DNA of 64,000 bases. Origin: Sphingobacterium phlebotomi (lineage in GTDB: Bacteria > Bacteroidota > Bacteroidia > Sphingobacteriales > Sphingobacteriaceae). A program made the position numbers and the translations under genes. The stretch lies in the NCBI RefSeq assembly GCF_008180195.1, contig NZ_VTAV01000001.1:620001-684000 (forward strand). Direction: 5' to 3'. The notes beneath the pieces were generated by a model that worked only from the letters and a program-made list of their open reading frames with translations, was not told where the DNA came from and did no database searches. Below, piece after piece: positions 17,211 through 26,205 of this stretch. How positions within the stretch are numbered: the first letter of the stretch is position 1; each line of letters begins with the position of its first letter.

Positions 17211-18406
17211 AGTTTTACTTTAGTTAATTGTTTGTTTTGTGTGTTTATGTCCCAATGCATCTGCTGCACCGCAATGCAGGTCGATGCGAGCAATTGGATG
17301 TCCTTAATTTCTGATATTTGTATGGTCGTACATTTTGCTAGACGGGGTATGCAATATTCCTGTATGGAAGATTGAATCTGAGGTAATAATACATCGCCAA
17401 ACATGGCGCCCTTTCCACTGATAACAATGGTTTCGGGATTTAAGATATGAATGAGTGTTGCGATACCTTTTCCCAGCATATAAGCTATCTTCCTGATGGC
17501 TATAATCGTTACCTGATCACCCCTTACGTACGCTTCATATACATCCTCCAATGAAATGTTTTGGTGCTGATGATAGGTCGCCTCCAACGATGAAGGCTGT
17601 CCCTCTTGTATCGCGTCAACGATATACTCAATGGCACACAATAACGACGCAGCTACCTCCAAACAACCCTTTTTACCACATGAACAAAGTTTGTCTTCAT
17701 TAGCCAAAGGGATATGGCTAAATTCTCCAGCAAATCCACTGTGCCCCTGAAAGAGCTTGCCATCGACAATCATGCCCAAGCCAACTCCCCAGTTCAAATT
17801 GACAACCAGCGCATCGTTAGAATCTTTTATCAAACCAAAATTCTTTTCGGCAATCGCAATACCGGCCGAATCGTTTTCTAGATAAGTAGGGATTTCAAAA
17901 TGTGATTGAATATTTTCCCGGAGCTTATATAGTGGAGACTGTGGTGAAAAAGAATTATTAATGCCTTTTTTTGAATCCACGAAACCAGGCATGGTAATAC
18001 CAATGCTTAAAATTTTATCTTTTGGAAATTCAGAAACAACAGCTGTTAATGAATCGATTATTTTAGTATAGGTATTCGGATCATCCCATAAATGGGTCGT
18101 TATTTTCTTTGGAGGCAGGAGTTGCTGATTGGCGAGGTTAACGGCAGTAATGTTCGTGGCATGCTGATCCATCGCTATAAGAACGATACACCCATGTTTA
18201 TCGCTGTTCAGCATAAAGTGCATTGCACGTCGTCCACCAGTGGACGCTCGGGGGCCACAACTTATAACCAACTCATCATCAATAAGTTCGTTTATTGCTT
18301 TGGTGATAAGTGGGATACTTTTCCCGATCCAATCGCTCAGCTCCGCAATGGACTGATTAGGCGAAAAGTACAAAGCACGTAAAATCGCAAGTTTTAGGCT
18401 ATCCAT
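17207..18406 (-). CDS. ROK-family transcriptional regulator (NagC/Mlc/XylR type)
   Basis: Residues about 1-65 form a winged helix-turn-helix (SIAELSDWIGKSIPLITKAINELIDDELV). The rest is the ROK sugar-sensing domain with GITMPGFVDSKKG, the ligand region ENDSAGIAIAEKNFG, a VNLNWGVGLGMIVDG phosphate-loop region and the zinc motif CSCGKKGCLE. ROK repressors respond to sugars or sugar phosphates. In this locus the gene is first in an operon with susC and susD and overlaps susC by 4 bp, instead of standing apart. The promoter faces that of the NagX-like acyltransferase, so it may regulate both and itself. Catalytic kinase activity is not expected with the HTH present, but cannot be excluded. Confidence 0.9.
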   Translation of the reverse strand: MDSLKLAILRALYFSPNQSIAELSDWIGKSIPLITKAINELIDDELVISCGPRASTGGRRAMHFMLNSDKHGCIVLIAMDQHATNITAVNLANQQLLPPKKITTHLWDDPNTYTKIIDSLTAVVSEFPKDKILSIGITMPGFVDSKKGINNSFSPQSPLYKLRENIQSHFEIPTYLENDSAGIAIAEKNFGLIKDSNDALVVNLNWGVGLGMIVDGKLFQGHSGFAGEFSHIPLANEDKLCSCGKKGCLEVAASLLCAIEYIVDAIQEGQPSSLEATYHQHQNISLEDVYEAYVRGDQVTIIAIRKIAYMLGKGIATLIHILNPETIVISGKGAMFGDVLLPQIQSSIQEYCIPRLAKCTTIQISEIKDIQLLASTCIAVQQMHWDINTQNKQLTKVKL

Positions 18407-18487
18407 GGTCTCATAACTATTATGTCGGCTTCTTAACTTAATTATTTATTAACGGTAAATATATAGTTATTTGATATTAACTTGCAA

Positions 18488-18514
18488 ATACTTTTTAAAT
18501 TTTTTTTAAAGTAT
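18488..18514. promoter_or_regulatory. AT-rich inverted repeat in the ROK/NagX divergent promoter
   Basis: ATACTTT (18488-18494) and AAAGTAT (18508-18514) flank an AT-only 13-bp centre. Long AT-rich palindromes are usual operators of ROK repressors, and this one is placed where it could control both divergent genes. AT-rich sequence produces such repeats by chance, so support is modest. Confidence 0.3.
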
Positions 18515-18623
18515 ACCTTTAAATAAGGTTTTTAATATAAAGATTTATTTGATTGTAACAAAATTATGGATGAAGAAGGGGATATTTAACTAATTTTATA
18601 GCTTCGTTTTATATAAGATCTAA

Positions 18624-19844
18624 ATGTTGATGGCAAAACAACGTTATTATTCTCTGGACGTATTCCGAGGAGCAACTGTGGCGTTAATGATTTTAGTCAA
18701 TAACCCCGGAACGTGGGCGCACATGTTTGCTCCTTTAAAGCACGCTGCTTGGCATGGTTGTACCCCTACGGACCTTGTATTCCCTTTCTTTTTGTTTGCT
18801 GTTGGAAATGCGATGGCATTTGTTATACCTAAGTTACAGGATGCAGGGCGAGCCGTATTTTGGAGAAAAGTAATCAAAAGAACCTTGTTGATTTTTGCAA
18901 TAGGTCTATTTTTAAACTGGTGGCCGTTTGTGCAATGGGTAGGGGATGATTTGCGGTTCCGGGAATGGGTGGATTCGGATAACACTGAGCGTGGCATTCG
19001 TATCTTTGGTGTTCTGCAACGTATTGCTGTGTCTTATTTTTTCGCTTCTATTTTAGCCTATTTCTTTAAGCCCAAAAGTTTAATTTACATATCGATTATA
19101 GTGTTGCTAGGCTATTGGGGACTTTGTGTGTTTTTAGGACAGGGGGATCCTTATTCGCTGGAAGGGTGGTTTGGAACAAGTATTGACCAGCGAGTATTGG
19201 GTGTTGCCCATATGTACAAAGGGGAGGGCGTGCCTTTTGATCCCGAAGGTCTGATGAGCACTATACCTGCTATTGTGCAAGTCGTGTTTGGTTATTTGGC
19301 GGGGATGTTTATCCAGAAACAAGGACAAGTTGATTGGCTCTGGACAAAAGTATCCAATACAACAGAGGCTCATTTTAAGTTGTTAGCGGCATTCATGGTG
19401 ACAGGATTTCTCCTTTTGGTATTAGGTTGGAGTTGGTCCTTGGGCTTTCCAATCAATAAGAAAATATGGACGAGCTCTTACGTGCTTTATACGACAGGAT
19501 TAGGTGTTCTTACATTGGGAACGATGATTTGGTTTATTGAAGTGCAGCGTATAAAAAATACCTTAACAAGGTTTTTTGATGTTTTTGGTAAGAATCCACT
19601 GTTTATCTTCGTGCTTAGTGGTTTGCTGCCTCGATTTTTGGGGTTATTTCGGATCTCGGATGGCGTTTCTACAGAGGGCATACCACAATATCTAACAGCT
19701 TTGTCCTGGTTTTATAAATATGTGTGTGCGAAAATTCCGGGCCCTCCGGAGTTGGGGTCATTTGTTTATTCCCTTTGTTTTTTGGGTATAATGTGGGGGA
19801 TCTGTTACGTATTAGATAAGAAGAAGATATATATTAAGGTGTGA
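18624..19844 (+). CDS. Membrane acyltransferase of the DUF5009 / heparan-alpha-glucosaminide N-acetyltransferase (NagX) type
   Basis: The start MAKQRYYSLDVFRGATVALMILVNNPG is diagnostic of the family (SLDxxRG with a first membrane helix); I keep the first ATG, though one two codons later is equally possible. About ten hydrophobic segments follow (for example TLLIFAIGLFLNWWPF and FGVLQRIAVSYFFASILAYF). Histidine-containing WHGCTPTDLVFPFFLF is a conserved feature. The human relative acetylates lysosomal glucosamine ends; bacterial members sit in N-acetylglucosamine gene clusters. Divergence from the ROK regulator suggests a role in amino-sugar handling, which is inference. Confidence 0.85.
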   Translation: MLMAKQRYYSLDVFRGATVALMILVNNPGTWAHMFAPLKHAAWHGCTPTDLVFPFFLFAVGNAMAFVIPKLQDAGRAVFWRKVIKRTLLIFAIGLFLNWWPFVQWVGDDLRFREWVDSDNTERGIRIFGVLQRIAVSYFFASILAYFFKPKSLIYISIIVLLGYWGLCVFLGQGDPYSLEGWFGTSIDQRVLGVAHMYKGEGVPFDPEGLMSTIPAIVQVVFGYLAGMFIQKQGQVDWLWTKVSNTTEAHFKLLAAFMVTGFLLLVLGWSWSLGFPINKKIWTSSYVLYTTGLGVLTLGTMIWFIEVQRIKNTLTRFFDVFGKNPLFIFVLSGLLPRFLGLFRISDGVSTEGIPQYLTALSWFYKYVCAKIPGPPELGSFVYSLCFLGIMWGICYVLDKKKIYIKV

Positions 19845-19883
19845 TACAGCCTGGTGCTTTTTTTAATTTCTGATTTTAATTTC

Positions 19884-19891
19884 TATCTTTG
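19884..19891 (+). promoter_or_regulatory. -7 box of rpsO promoter
   Basis: TATCTTTG matches the Bacteroidota sigma-A -7 consensus TAnnTTTG, 43 bases before the rpsO start. No convincing -33 TTG was found at the usual distance. Confidence 0.6.
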
Positions 19892-19934
19892 CGCTCAATT
19901 AATAATTTTTTAACGCTTTAATATTATTCAAGAG

Positions 19935-20216
19935 ATGTATTTAAGTAAAGAATACAAAGCTGATATCTTCGCAGAATTTGCGGGCTCAGCAACAAACACG
20001 GGTTCTACAGAAGGACAAGTGGCTTTATTCACTAAAAGAATTGCTCACTTAACCGAGCATTTGAAAAAAAACAGAAAAGATTTTAACACACAACGTTCCC
20101 TGCAGTTATTAGTGGGTAAGCGTCGTTCATTATTAGCTTATCTGCACAAAAAAGATATCGAGCGCTACCGTGCTGTTATCAAAGCATTAGGCTTACGTGA
20201 TATCATCAAAAAATAA
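19935..20216 (+). CDS. rpsO: 30S ribosomal protein S15
   Basis: A 93-residue protein matching S15, a primary 16S rRNA-binding protein that organises the platform of the 30S subunit. Seen: the conserved STEGQVALFTKRIAHLTEHLKKNRKDF block, then a long basic helix LLVGKRRSLLAYLHKKDIERYRAVIKALGLR. It is slightly longer at the N-terminus than the usual 89 residues. It is followed by its own terminator and then pnp, the common bacterial gene order; in other bacteria S15 represses its own mRNA, which cannot be judged here. Confidence 0.97.
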   Translation: MYLSKEYKADIFAEFAGSATNTGSTEGQVALFTKRIAHLTEHLKKNRKDFNTQRSLQLLVGKRRSLLAYLHKKDIERYRAVIKALGLRDIIKK

Positions 20217-20236
20217 GCTTTTAGGAAATAAAAAGG

Positions 20237-20267
20237 AAGCCGCTTGTGAAAATAAGCGGCTTTTTTT
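20237..20267 (+). terminator. Intrinsic terminator after rpsO
   Basis: AAGCCGCTT (20237-20245) pairs with AAGCGGCTT (20254-20262) around an 8-nt loop and runs into seven T residues. It lies 20 bases after the rpsO stop and separates it from pnp. Confidence 0.92.
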
Positions 20268-20299
20268 GTTTAGAGAAAATCGGAGAAGAAAATTATTAT

Positions 20300-20307
20300 T
20301 ACCTTTG
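20300..20307 (+). promoter_or_regulatory. -7 box of pnp promoter
   Basis: TACCTTTG fits TAnnTTTG. It lies downstream of the rpsO terminator and 84 bases before the pnp ATG, implying an independent promoter and a leader of about 80 nt. Confidence 0.55.
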
Positions 20308-20391
20308 TGTGAATTTTTAAAGGTCTATAAATAAGATGACATACGAAAGAATAATAAAAAAGATGAACCCGTATGTCGAATTGAATTACAA

Positions 20392-22566
20392 ATGAGTTAT
20401 AACGAAAAAAAAGTTACGATCGACTTGGGCAATGGATTGGCTCCGATCGAGTTGTCTACTGGTAAATTGGCGAAGCAAGCTGATGGTTCGGTAGTGTTGA
20501 AACAAGGGGATACCATGTTGTTAGCGACGGTGGTATCGGCAAAAGAACCAAAAGAAGGGGTGGATTTTCTTCCACTTTCAGTTGATTATCAAGAGAAATA
20601 CGCAGCAGCGGGTCGTATACCGGGCGGTTTCCTTCGCCGGGAGGCAAGGTTGTCGGATTATGAGGTTCTGATTTCGCGTTTGGTCGATAGAGCATTACGT
20701 CCACTATTCCCGGAAACATACCACGCAGATACACAGGTGATGATTTCCTTGATTTCTGCCGATAAAGATATCATGCCAGATGCGTTAGCTGGTTTGGCGG
20801 CATCGGCGGCAATAGCAGTTTCCGATATTCCTTTCAACGGTCCTATTTCGGAGGTTCGTGTTGCGAAAGTTAATGGTGAATTGGTTATTAACCCTCGTTT
20901 ATCTGCATTAGAAAATGCGACATTGGAGTATATCGTTGCAGGTTCTGCACAAGATATTGTCATGGTAGAGGGAGAGGCTAAGGAAATTTCTGAAGCGGAA
21001 ATGGTGGAAGCAATTGCTTTTGCGCACGAGGCAATAAAGAAGCAAGTGGCGGCTCAAGTGGAGTTGGCAAATTTGGTTGGTGCCGTTGTAAAACGTGACG
21101 GTAACCATGAGCCTTCGAATCTTGATTTACGTGATGCGATTTTTGCAGCTACTTATGATAAGGTATATGCTGTAGCGAAATCGGGTTCTACGAAACACGA
21201 TCGTACGGAACAATTTGCAGCAATAGGAGAGGAGTTTTTTGTGACAATGGGCGAGGATATTGACGATGAAACGGCATTCTTGGCAAAGAAATATTACCAT
21301 GATGTGCAGTATGATGCCGTTCGTAATCTTGTGTTGGATGAAGGAATTCGTTTGGATGGTCGTGATGCGCGTACTGTTCGTCCTATTTGGTCTGAAGTGG
21401 ATTATCTACCTGCAGCACACGGATCAGCTGTTTTCACGCGTGGAGAGACGCAATCATTAACATCGGTGACATTAGGTGCAAAAGATGATGAGCAGATGAT
21501 TGATGGTGCATTCATTCATGGATACAACAAGTTTATTTTACACTATAATTTCCCTGCATTTTCTACGGGTGAGGTACGTCCAAACCGTGGGCCAGGTCGT
21601 CGTGAAGTAGGGCATGGTAACTTAGCGATGCGCTCGTTGAAACAGGTGTTACCTGCGGAGAACGAAAATCCTTATACTATCCGTGTGGTTTCTGATATTT
21701 TAGAATCCAATGGTTCCTCTTCTATGGCTACGGTATGTGCAGGTACATTGGCACTAATGGATGCAGGTGTAAAATTAAAAGCACCGGTTTCGGGAATTGC
21801 GATGGGGCTTATTACCGATGAGAAAACAGGTAAATATGCTATATTATCAGATATCTTAGGAGACGAAGACCATCTAGGTGATATGGATTTTAAAGTGACC
21901 GGGACAGAGAATGGCATTGTGGCTTGTCAAATGGATTTGAAGATTAACGGATTGAAGTGGGAAGTGTTGACACAAGCCTTGGATCAAGCAAAAGAAGCGC
22001 GTCTGCATATTTTAGGCGAGATGCAGAAAACGCTTGCTGGACCTCGTGAAGATTATAAACCACACGCGCCTCGTATCGTTTCATTCAGTATCGATAAAGA
22101 ATTTATCGGAGCGATCATCGGACCTGGTGGGAAAATTATCCAAGAAATGCAACGTGAAACTGGTTCGACTATCTCGATCGAAGAAGTTGATGGGAAAGGT
22201 ATCGTACAGGTATTTGCAGACGATAAAGCGTCCATTGATGCGGCTGTTTCACGTATCAAATCCATTGTTGCTAAACCGGAAGTTGGAGAGGTATACGAAG
22301 GTAAAGTGAAATCGATTATGCCTTTTGGTGCGTTTGTGGAAATCATGCCGGGTAAGGATGGCTTATTGCATATCTCTGAAATAGAGTGGAGACGATTGGA
22401 AAGTATGGACGGCGTATTGAAAGAGGGAGATGTCGTGAAAGTTAAGCTGTTGGATATCGATAAGCAGGGTAAATTAAAATTATCCCGTAAAGCATTGTTG
22501 CCTCGCCCACCAAGAGAAGAAAAGCCAAAATCAGAAACTGCGGCGAAGGATGACCCGCAAGCATAA
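20392..22566 (+). CDS. pnp: Polyribonucleotide nucleotidyltransferase (PNPase)
   Basis: A 724-residue 3'-to-5' phosphorolytic exoribonuclease that degrades mRNA in the cytoplasm. The two RNase PH-like cores are visible (N-terminal [36 protein letters not shown]; second core from about residue 315 with [15 protein letters not shown] and [33 protein letters not shown]). A KH domain ([17 protein letters not shown], about 570-600) and an S1 domain ([27 protein letters not shown], about 645-690) complete it. Length and order are normal. It has its own promoter-like box and a bidirectional terminator downstream. Confidence 0.97.
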   Translation: MSYNEKKVTIDLGNGLAPIELSTGKLAKQADGSVVLKQGDTMLLATVVSAKEPKEGVDFLPLSVDYQEKYAAAGRIPGGFLRREARLSDYEVLISRLVDRALRPLFPETYHADTQVMISLISADKDIMPDALAGLAASAAIAVSDIPFNGPISEVRVAKVNGELVINPRLSALENATLEYIVAGSAQDIVMVEGEAKEISEAEMVEAIAFAHEAIKKQVAAQVELANLVGAVVKRDGNHEPSNLDLRDAIFAATYDKVYAVAKSGSTKHDRTEQFAAIGEEFFVTMGEDIDDETAFLAKKYYHDVQYDAVRNLVLDEGIRLDGRDARTVRPIWSEVDYLPAAHGSAVFTRGETQSLTSVTLGAKDDEQMIDGAFIHGYNKFILHYNFPAFSTGEVRPNRGPGRREVGHGNLAMRSLKQVLPAENENPYTIRVVSDILESNGSSSMATVCAGTLALMDAGVKLKAPVSGIAMGLITDEKTGKYAILSDILGDEDHLGDMDFKVTGTENGIVACQMDLKINGLKWEVLTQALDQAKEARLHILGEMQKTLAGPREDYKPHAPRIVSFSIDKEFIGAIIGPGGKIIQEMQRETGSTISIEEVDGKGIVQVFADDKASIDAAVSRIKSIVAKPEVGEVYEGKVKSIMPFGAFVEIMPGKDGLLHISEIEWRRLESMDGVLKEGDVVKVKLLDIDKQGKLKLSRKALLPRPPREEKPKSETAAKDDPQA

Positions 22567-22595
22567 GATTATTGGTATAATATAGTAAATAGTAA

Positions 22596-22638
22596 AAAAA
22601 GAAAAATGGCTGTCAATTTGACAGCCATTTTTCTTTTT
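22596..22638. terminator. Bidirectional terminator between pnp and the DUF493 gene
   Basis: A perfect 20-bp stem (22596-22615 with 22619-22638) with a 3-nt loop, GC-rich near the loop (GGCTGTCA) and A/T-rich at the base, so that both strands end in a T-tract. It sits between convergent genes and overlaps the last two bases of the minus-strand stop codon. Confidence 0.92.
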
Positions 22639-22969
22639 AAAGCATCATGACCGATTCTATTTTCGAAACCTTCTTGTAGTAATCGATTACATCTTCAGCA
22701 TTGTTTACAAATGTTTCCACCGTGATGGATTTGTATTTTCCGCCAGACGACTCTTTTTCAGAAAACTTCGTGCTATCGTGCGTAAATAGCTGCTTCACAT
22801 CTTCTTGTGCGTTGCTGTCCGCCTTGACGATAAATTTAAATGTATATATCGAAGGGAATTGTTCAACGGAATTTAGCTTTACGCGAAAATTATCGTAGAA
22901 ATCTGTTGTGTTTTTGCCTTCACCATCGGGAAGGTCCTGGATATGAATATCGTTATTAAATTCACTCAT
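22637..22969 (-). CDS. DUF493 (YbeD-like) protein
   Basis: I choose the ATG at 22969 (110 aa, MSEFNNDIHIQDLPDG) because a good Shine-Dalgarno AAGGAG lies 8 bases before it; the track frame starts seven codons earlier. The protein has the DUF493 ferredoxin-like fold pattern: FPSIYTFKFIVKA, then VKQLFTHD, then GKYKSITVETFVNNAEDVIDYYKKVSKIESV. YbeD in enteric bacteria lies with lipoate genes, but no role is established for these Bacteroidota members. It is a single gene, convergent with pnp. Confidence 0.85.
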   Translation of the reverse strand: MSEFNNDIHIQDLPDGEGKNTTDFYDNFRVKLNSVEQFPSIYTFKFIVKADSNAQEDVKQLFTHDSTKFSEKESSGGKYKSITVETFVNNAEDVIDYYKKVSKIESVMML

Positions 22970-23119
22970 TATATTTCTCCTTATATACAAGAGATATTAT
23001 CAATAAGTATACCACCCCGCAAATCTTTTGGTTAAATAAATTGGACGAAGCAGGCTTATCAAAGATAATCACTGTTGAGATATGGTGCATTAAAAATTTT
23101 TAGTAGATTGGGATCTGTT

Positions 23120-24118
23120 ATGGCGATGAAAAAACGGATTTCGATTAGTGATGTAGCGAAAGCTTTAGGGATTTCTATTACCACCGTGTCTTTTATCTTG
23201 AACGGTAAGGCGAAAGAAAGAAGAATCAGTGATGCGTTGAACAGACGTGTGTTGGATTACGTAAAAAAAGTGGGGTATAAGCCAAGTCAATTGGTAAGAA
23301 AGCCAGCGGGCCGGACGAAAGTGCTTGCGTTGTTGTTGGAAAATATCGCTGACCCGTTCTTTTCAGAAGTTGGCAGATATATGGAACGAATAGCGGCTGC
23401 ATCTGGATATCAGATTATCTATTTCGATACGGCGAGCGATGCAAACAAAGCAAGACAGCATATTCAGCTATGTATAGAAAAAGAAATTGACGGGTTGATT
23501 GTTGTCCCGCCAGAAGATTTTGAAGAGACGGTAGAAAAGTTGAAACAGCGTATCCCGATGGTGCTGTTTGACCGGTTTCTGCCAACGGTTGAAGCCAGTT
23601 ATGTGATCTCGGACAATCGGAAGGGCGCTTATGATGCTACCAAATACCTATTGGAGCAGAAAAGCAAAAGGGTGGGGCTGGTCTCCTTATATTCCAATCA
23701 GACGCATATACGAGGGCGACTGGATGGTTATATGGATGCAATGGATGAATTTCGGATGCAACCTTTTATCCGAAAATTGAGTGCCGAAAGTCGGAGGGAG
23801 GAAATAGAGGAGCAGATGGTGGAGTTTATGATTGATAATAAACTGGATGCGGTACTGTTCGCGACAAATTATTTAGCCGCTAGCGCACTGAAAAGTATAA
23901 GGGAAAATGATGTGGCAGTGCCAAGAATAGTAACCTTCGATGATCATATCTTATTCGAACATTACACGCCTGCCATTTCGGTAGTCGTGCAAGATGTAGA
24001 GCAGTTGGCTCAAAAAATTATGGAAGCTCTGATTGGTGAAATCGAAAGAAAGCTAGAAGAGGTATCTGAGGTCGTGATCCCTTGTCAGTTAAAAGTACGT
24101 GAATCACCTATTTCTTAG
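23120..24118 (+). CDS. LacI-family transcriptional regulator
   Basis: The start at 23120 ([17 protein letters not shown]) places the HTH at the very N-terminus, as is usual; the frame extends 15 codons further upstream without need. Residues 5-25 are the LacI helix-turn-helix ([22 protein letters not shown]), followed by the hinge helix ([20 protein letters not shown]), and a periplasmic-binding-protein-like sugar domain ([54 protein letters not shown]). The effector sugar and targets are unknown; no PUL gene is adjacent. Its 3' end overlaps msrB on the other strand by 11 bp. Confidence 0.92.
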   Translation: MAMKKRISISDVAKALGISITTVSFILNGKAKERRISDALNRRVLDYVKKVGYKPSQLVRKPAGRTKVLALLLENIADPFFSEVGRYMERIAAASGYQIIYFDTASDANKARQHIQLCIEKEIDGLIVVPPEDFEETVEKLKQRIPMVLFDRFLPTVEASYVISDNRKGAYDATKYLLEQKSKRVGLVSLYSNQTHIRGRLDGYMDAMDEFRMQPFIRKLSAESRREEIEEQMVEFMIDNKLDAVLFATNYLAASALKSIRENDVAVPRIVTFDDHILFEHYTPAISVVVQDVEQLAQKIMEALIGEIERKLEEVSEVVIPCQLKVRESPIS

Positions 24119-24593
24119 CTGGTATGAATTTCATAGATAATGAATTTACACAATGCCGTGTGTTTTTTGGTGTAAATCTTTCTCCGTCAAACACGTGTCC
24201 AAGGTGAGCATCGCATTTCGCACAGCGGATTTCCACACGTCGTCCATCCGCATCGAGCAGACGTTTTACCGCACCTGGAATTTCGTCGTCAAAACTCGGC
24301 CAGCCACAATGTGACTCAAATTTGTCGTTCGAACGATATAAAGGTGCTTCACATCTCTTGCATATATATGTCCCCTCTTCCTTATTATTAAGTAATTCGC
24401 CTGTAAAAGGCCTTTCTGTGCCTTTGTGGACGATAATGTATTCTTCTTCTGGTGTAAGTTTGTTGTATTTTGTACTATCATTCATAGTCATAAACGTTGC
24501 TGTTTGTTTTTTGTCTGTTTGCGATACAGATGCCCGGCTACAAGCATATATTGTAGCAGCTAATAGCAGTAAAAGTATCCGGTAATTAAACAT
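24108..24593 (-). CDS. msrB: Peptide methionine-R-sulfoxide reductase, lipoprotein form
   Basis: MsrB reduces methionine-R-sulfoxide in proteins. Visible are two zinc CxxC pairs (CKRC and CAKC), the GWPSF substrate loop, and the catalytic RHCVNS near residue 148. The extra N-terminal part is a lipoprotein signal (ATIYAC, Cys18) with a short linker, so this copy is membrane-anchored in the envelope and would repair exported proteins rather than cytosolic ones. The reductant must then come from a periplasmic thioredoxin-like system. It converges with the LacI gene and overlaps it by 11 bp. Confidence 0.94.
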   Translation of the reverse strand: MFNYRILLLLLAATIYACSRASVSQTDKKQTATFMTMNDSTKYNKLTPEEEYIIVHKGTERPFTGELLNNKEEGTYICKRCEAPLYRSNDKFESHCGWPSFDDEIPGAVKRLLDADGRRVEIRCAKCDAHLGHVFDGERFTPKNTRHCVNSLSMKFIPAKK

Positions 24594-24794
24594 AAGTCTA
24601 AGTTCGCGAACTTTCCTTATAATTTTGTTTGGTATATGTCAAGAATTTTTACTTTTTTTTGAAGGAAAGTTACATGCTATATGTTTTCTAGGGGTTTATA
24701 GATCCCGTTTTTATAGGGTTTTTAAGAATTATTTAGAATTGTTTTAAATTGATAATTTGCGTCATTAAATTGTCACTGATTGCTTAAATAGTTA

Positions 24795-24802
24795 TACTTT
24801 TG
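24795..24802 (+). promoter_or_regulatory. -7 box of the respiratory cluster
   Basis: TACTTTTG matches TAnnTTTG, with a TTG 22 bases upstream (24770-24772). It lies 83 bases before the actA ATG and is the only good box in the 292-bp gap 24594-24885, which otherwise holds AT-rich sequence. Confidence 0.6.
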
Positions 24803-24885
24803 TGCATTGTTTGGAGGGTTTAAACCGCTTAGACGAGTATTTTAAAAAGTTTTATATCATAAATAAATAGTATAAAGTGCTAAAT

Positions 24886-26166
24886 ATGAGAAATATCTCA
24901 TCCGTTTTGGGAAGACTTGCAAAGACAGTGTCAGTTGGGTTGATGTTGTTGTTTGCCGTTACAATGGCGCATGCGCAAGACGTAAAAGAGGGGGAGACCC
25001 TTTTCAAATCAAAATGTACAACCTGTCACAGTGTGACGAGGAACATGGTAGGTCCGGCGTTGGCTGGGATGTCAGAAAGGCATTCGGAAGAGTGGTTGAT
25101 ATCCTGGATTCACAATTCGCAGGCAATGATTGCTTCTGGCGATGAAGCTGCAGTTCAGCTTTTTAACGATTGGAATAAATTGGTGATGACGTCTTTCACA
25201 GATTTGTCTGATGACCAAATCAAGAGTATCATTGCTTATGTGGATGCAGAAGAAGCTAAAGCTGCTGCTGGTCCGGCTGAAGGTGAGGGTGGTGCCGGTG
25301 CTGCGCAGTCAAGCGATGCGAATACACTGATGATTCTTGGTTTGCTAGCTATTGTTGTTTTGGCAGTCATCGTCATCGTTGTCTTAAATCGTGTTATTCA
25401 TACTTTAGAGAAAGTAATAGCCGGTAATCAGGCTGCGATTGAGGCGGCACAGGCTGAAAATGAAGAATACGAAGAGAATCGTTTTGGTAAATTTGCCAGA
25501 GCTTTTGTGCGCAATAAAAAATTGGTCGGTTTTGCTGTGTTGATGTTAGTGGCCTTTTTAGGTGTGTTAGGATGGAATACCATGTGGAATGTAGGGGTTC
25601 ACACAGGTTATCAACCGGTGCAACCTATTAAATTCTCGCATCAAATTCATGCTGGAGTTAACCAGATCGAGTGTCAATATTGCCACGGAGGGGCATTTAA
25701 ATCGAAAAATGCATCTATCCCTTCTGCTAACGTCTGTATGAACTGTCATAACACCGTTACTGCTGCAGATCATTATGATGGCGAGACTTCTCCGGAAATT
25801 GCGAAAATATATAAAGCGTTGGATTATGACCCAGCTACGCGGGAGTATGGAGATAACCCAAGGCCTATCGAGTGGGTGAGAATTCATAACCTGCCTGACT
25901 TTGCTTACTTTAACCACTCACAACACGTATCTGTGGCTGGTGTAGAGTGTCAAACATGTCATGGGCCGATAGAAACAATGGAAGAGGTTTACCAGTATTC
26001 TCCTTTAACCATGAAATGGTGTGTGGACTGTCACAAAACAACAGAGGTAAACGCTGATAACGCTTATTATGATCAGTTGATCGAAGCACACGAGAAATTG
26101 AAGAAAGGTGAGAAGATGACTGCTGCTATGATCGGTGGTTTGGAGTGCGGTAAGTGTCACTATTAA
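24886..26166 (+). CDS. actA: Alternative complex III multiheme cytochrome ActA, with extra N-terminal monoheme domain
   Basis: Alternative complex III oxidises menaquinol and passes electrons to cytochrome oxidase. I use the ATG at 24886; the GTG at 24877 is also possible. There are six CxxCH haem sites, starting at residues 44, 263, 284, 355, 379 and 421. The first lies in a separate periplasmic cytochrome c domain after a signal peptide (ending AHA), then comes a hydrophobic helix (about 148-170), a short charged cytoplasmic-type linker, a second helix (about 212-233) and the five-haem part. Pentahaem ActA is the usual family core; the extra domain adds one. First gene of actABCDEF. Confidence 0.93.
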   Translation: MRNISSVLGRLAKTVSVGLMLLFAVTMAHAQDVKEGETLFKSKCTTCHSVTRNMVGPALAGMSERHSEEWLISWIHNSQAMIASGDEAAVQLFNDWNKLVMTSFTDLSDDQIKSIIAYVDAEEAKAAAGPAEGEGGAGAAQSSDANTLMILGLLAIVVLAVIVIVVLNRVIHTLEKVIAGNQAAIEAAQAENEEYEENRFGKFARAFVRNKKLVGFAVLMLVAFLGVLGWNTMWNVGVHTGYQPVQPIKFSHQIHAGVNQIECQYCHGGAFKSKNASIPSANVCMNCHNTVTAADHYDGETSPEIAKIYKALDYDPATREYGDNPRPIEWVRIHNLPDFAYFNHSQHVSVAGVECQTCHGPIETMEEVYQYSPLTMKWCVDCHKTTEVNADNAYYDQLIEAHEKLKKGEKMTAAMIGGLECGKCHY

Positions 26167-26205
26167 TAATTAATTTAGAAATACGCAATCTTATATACAG
26201 CTTAA

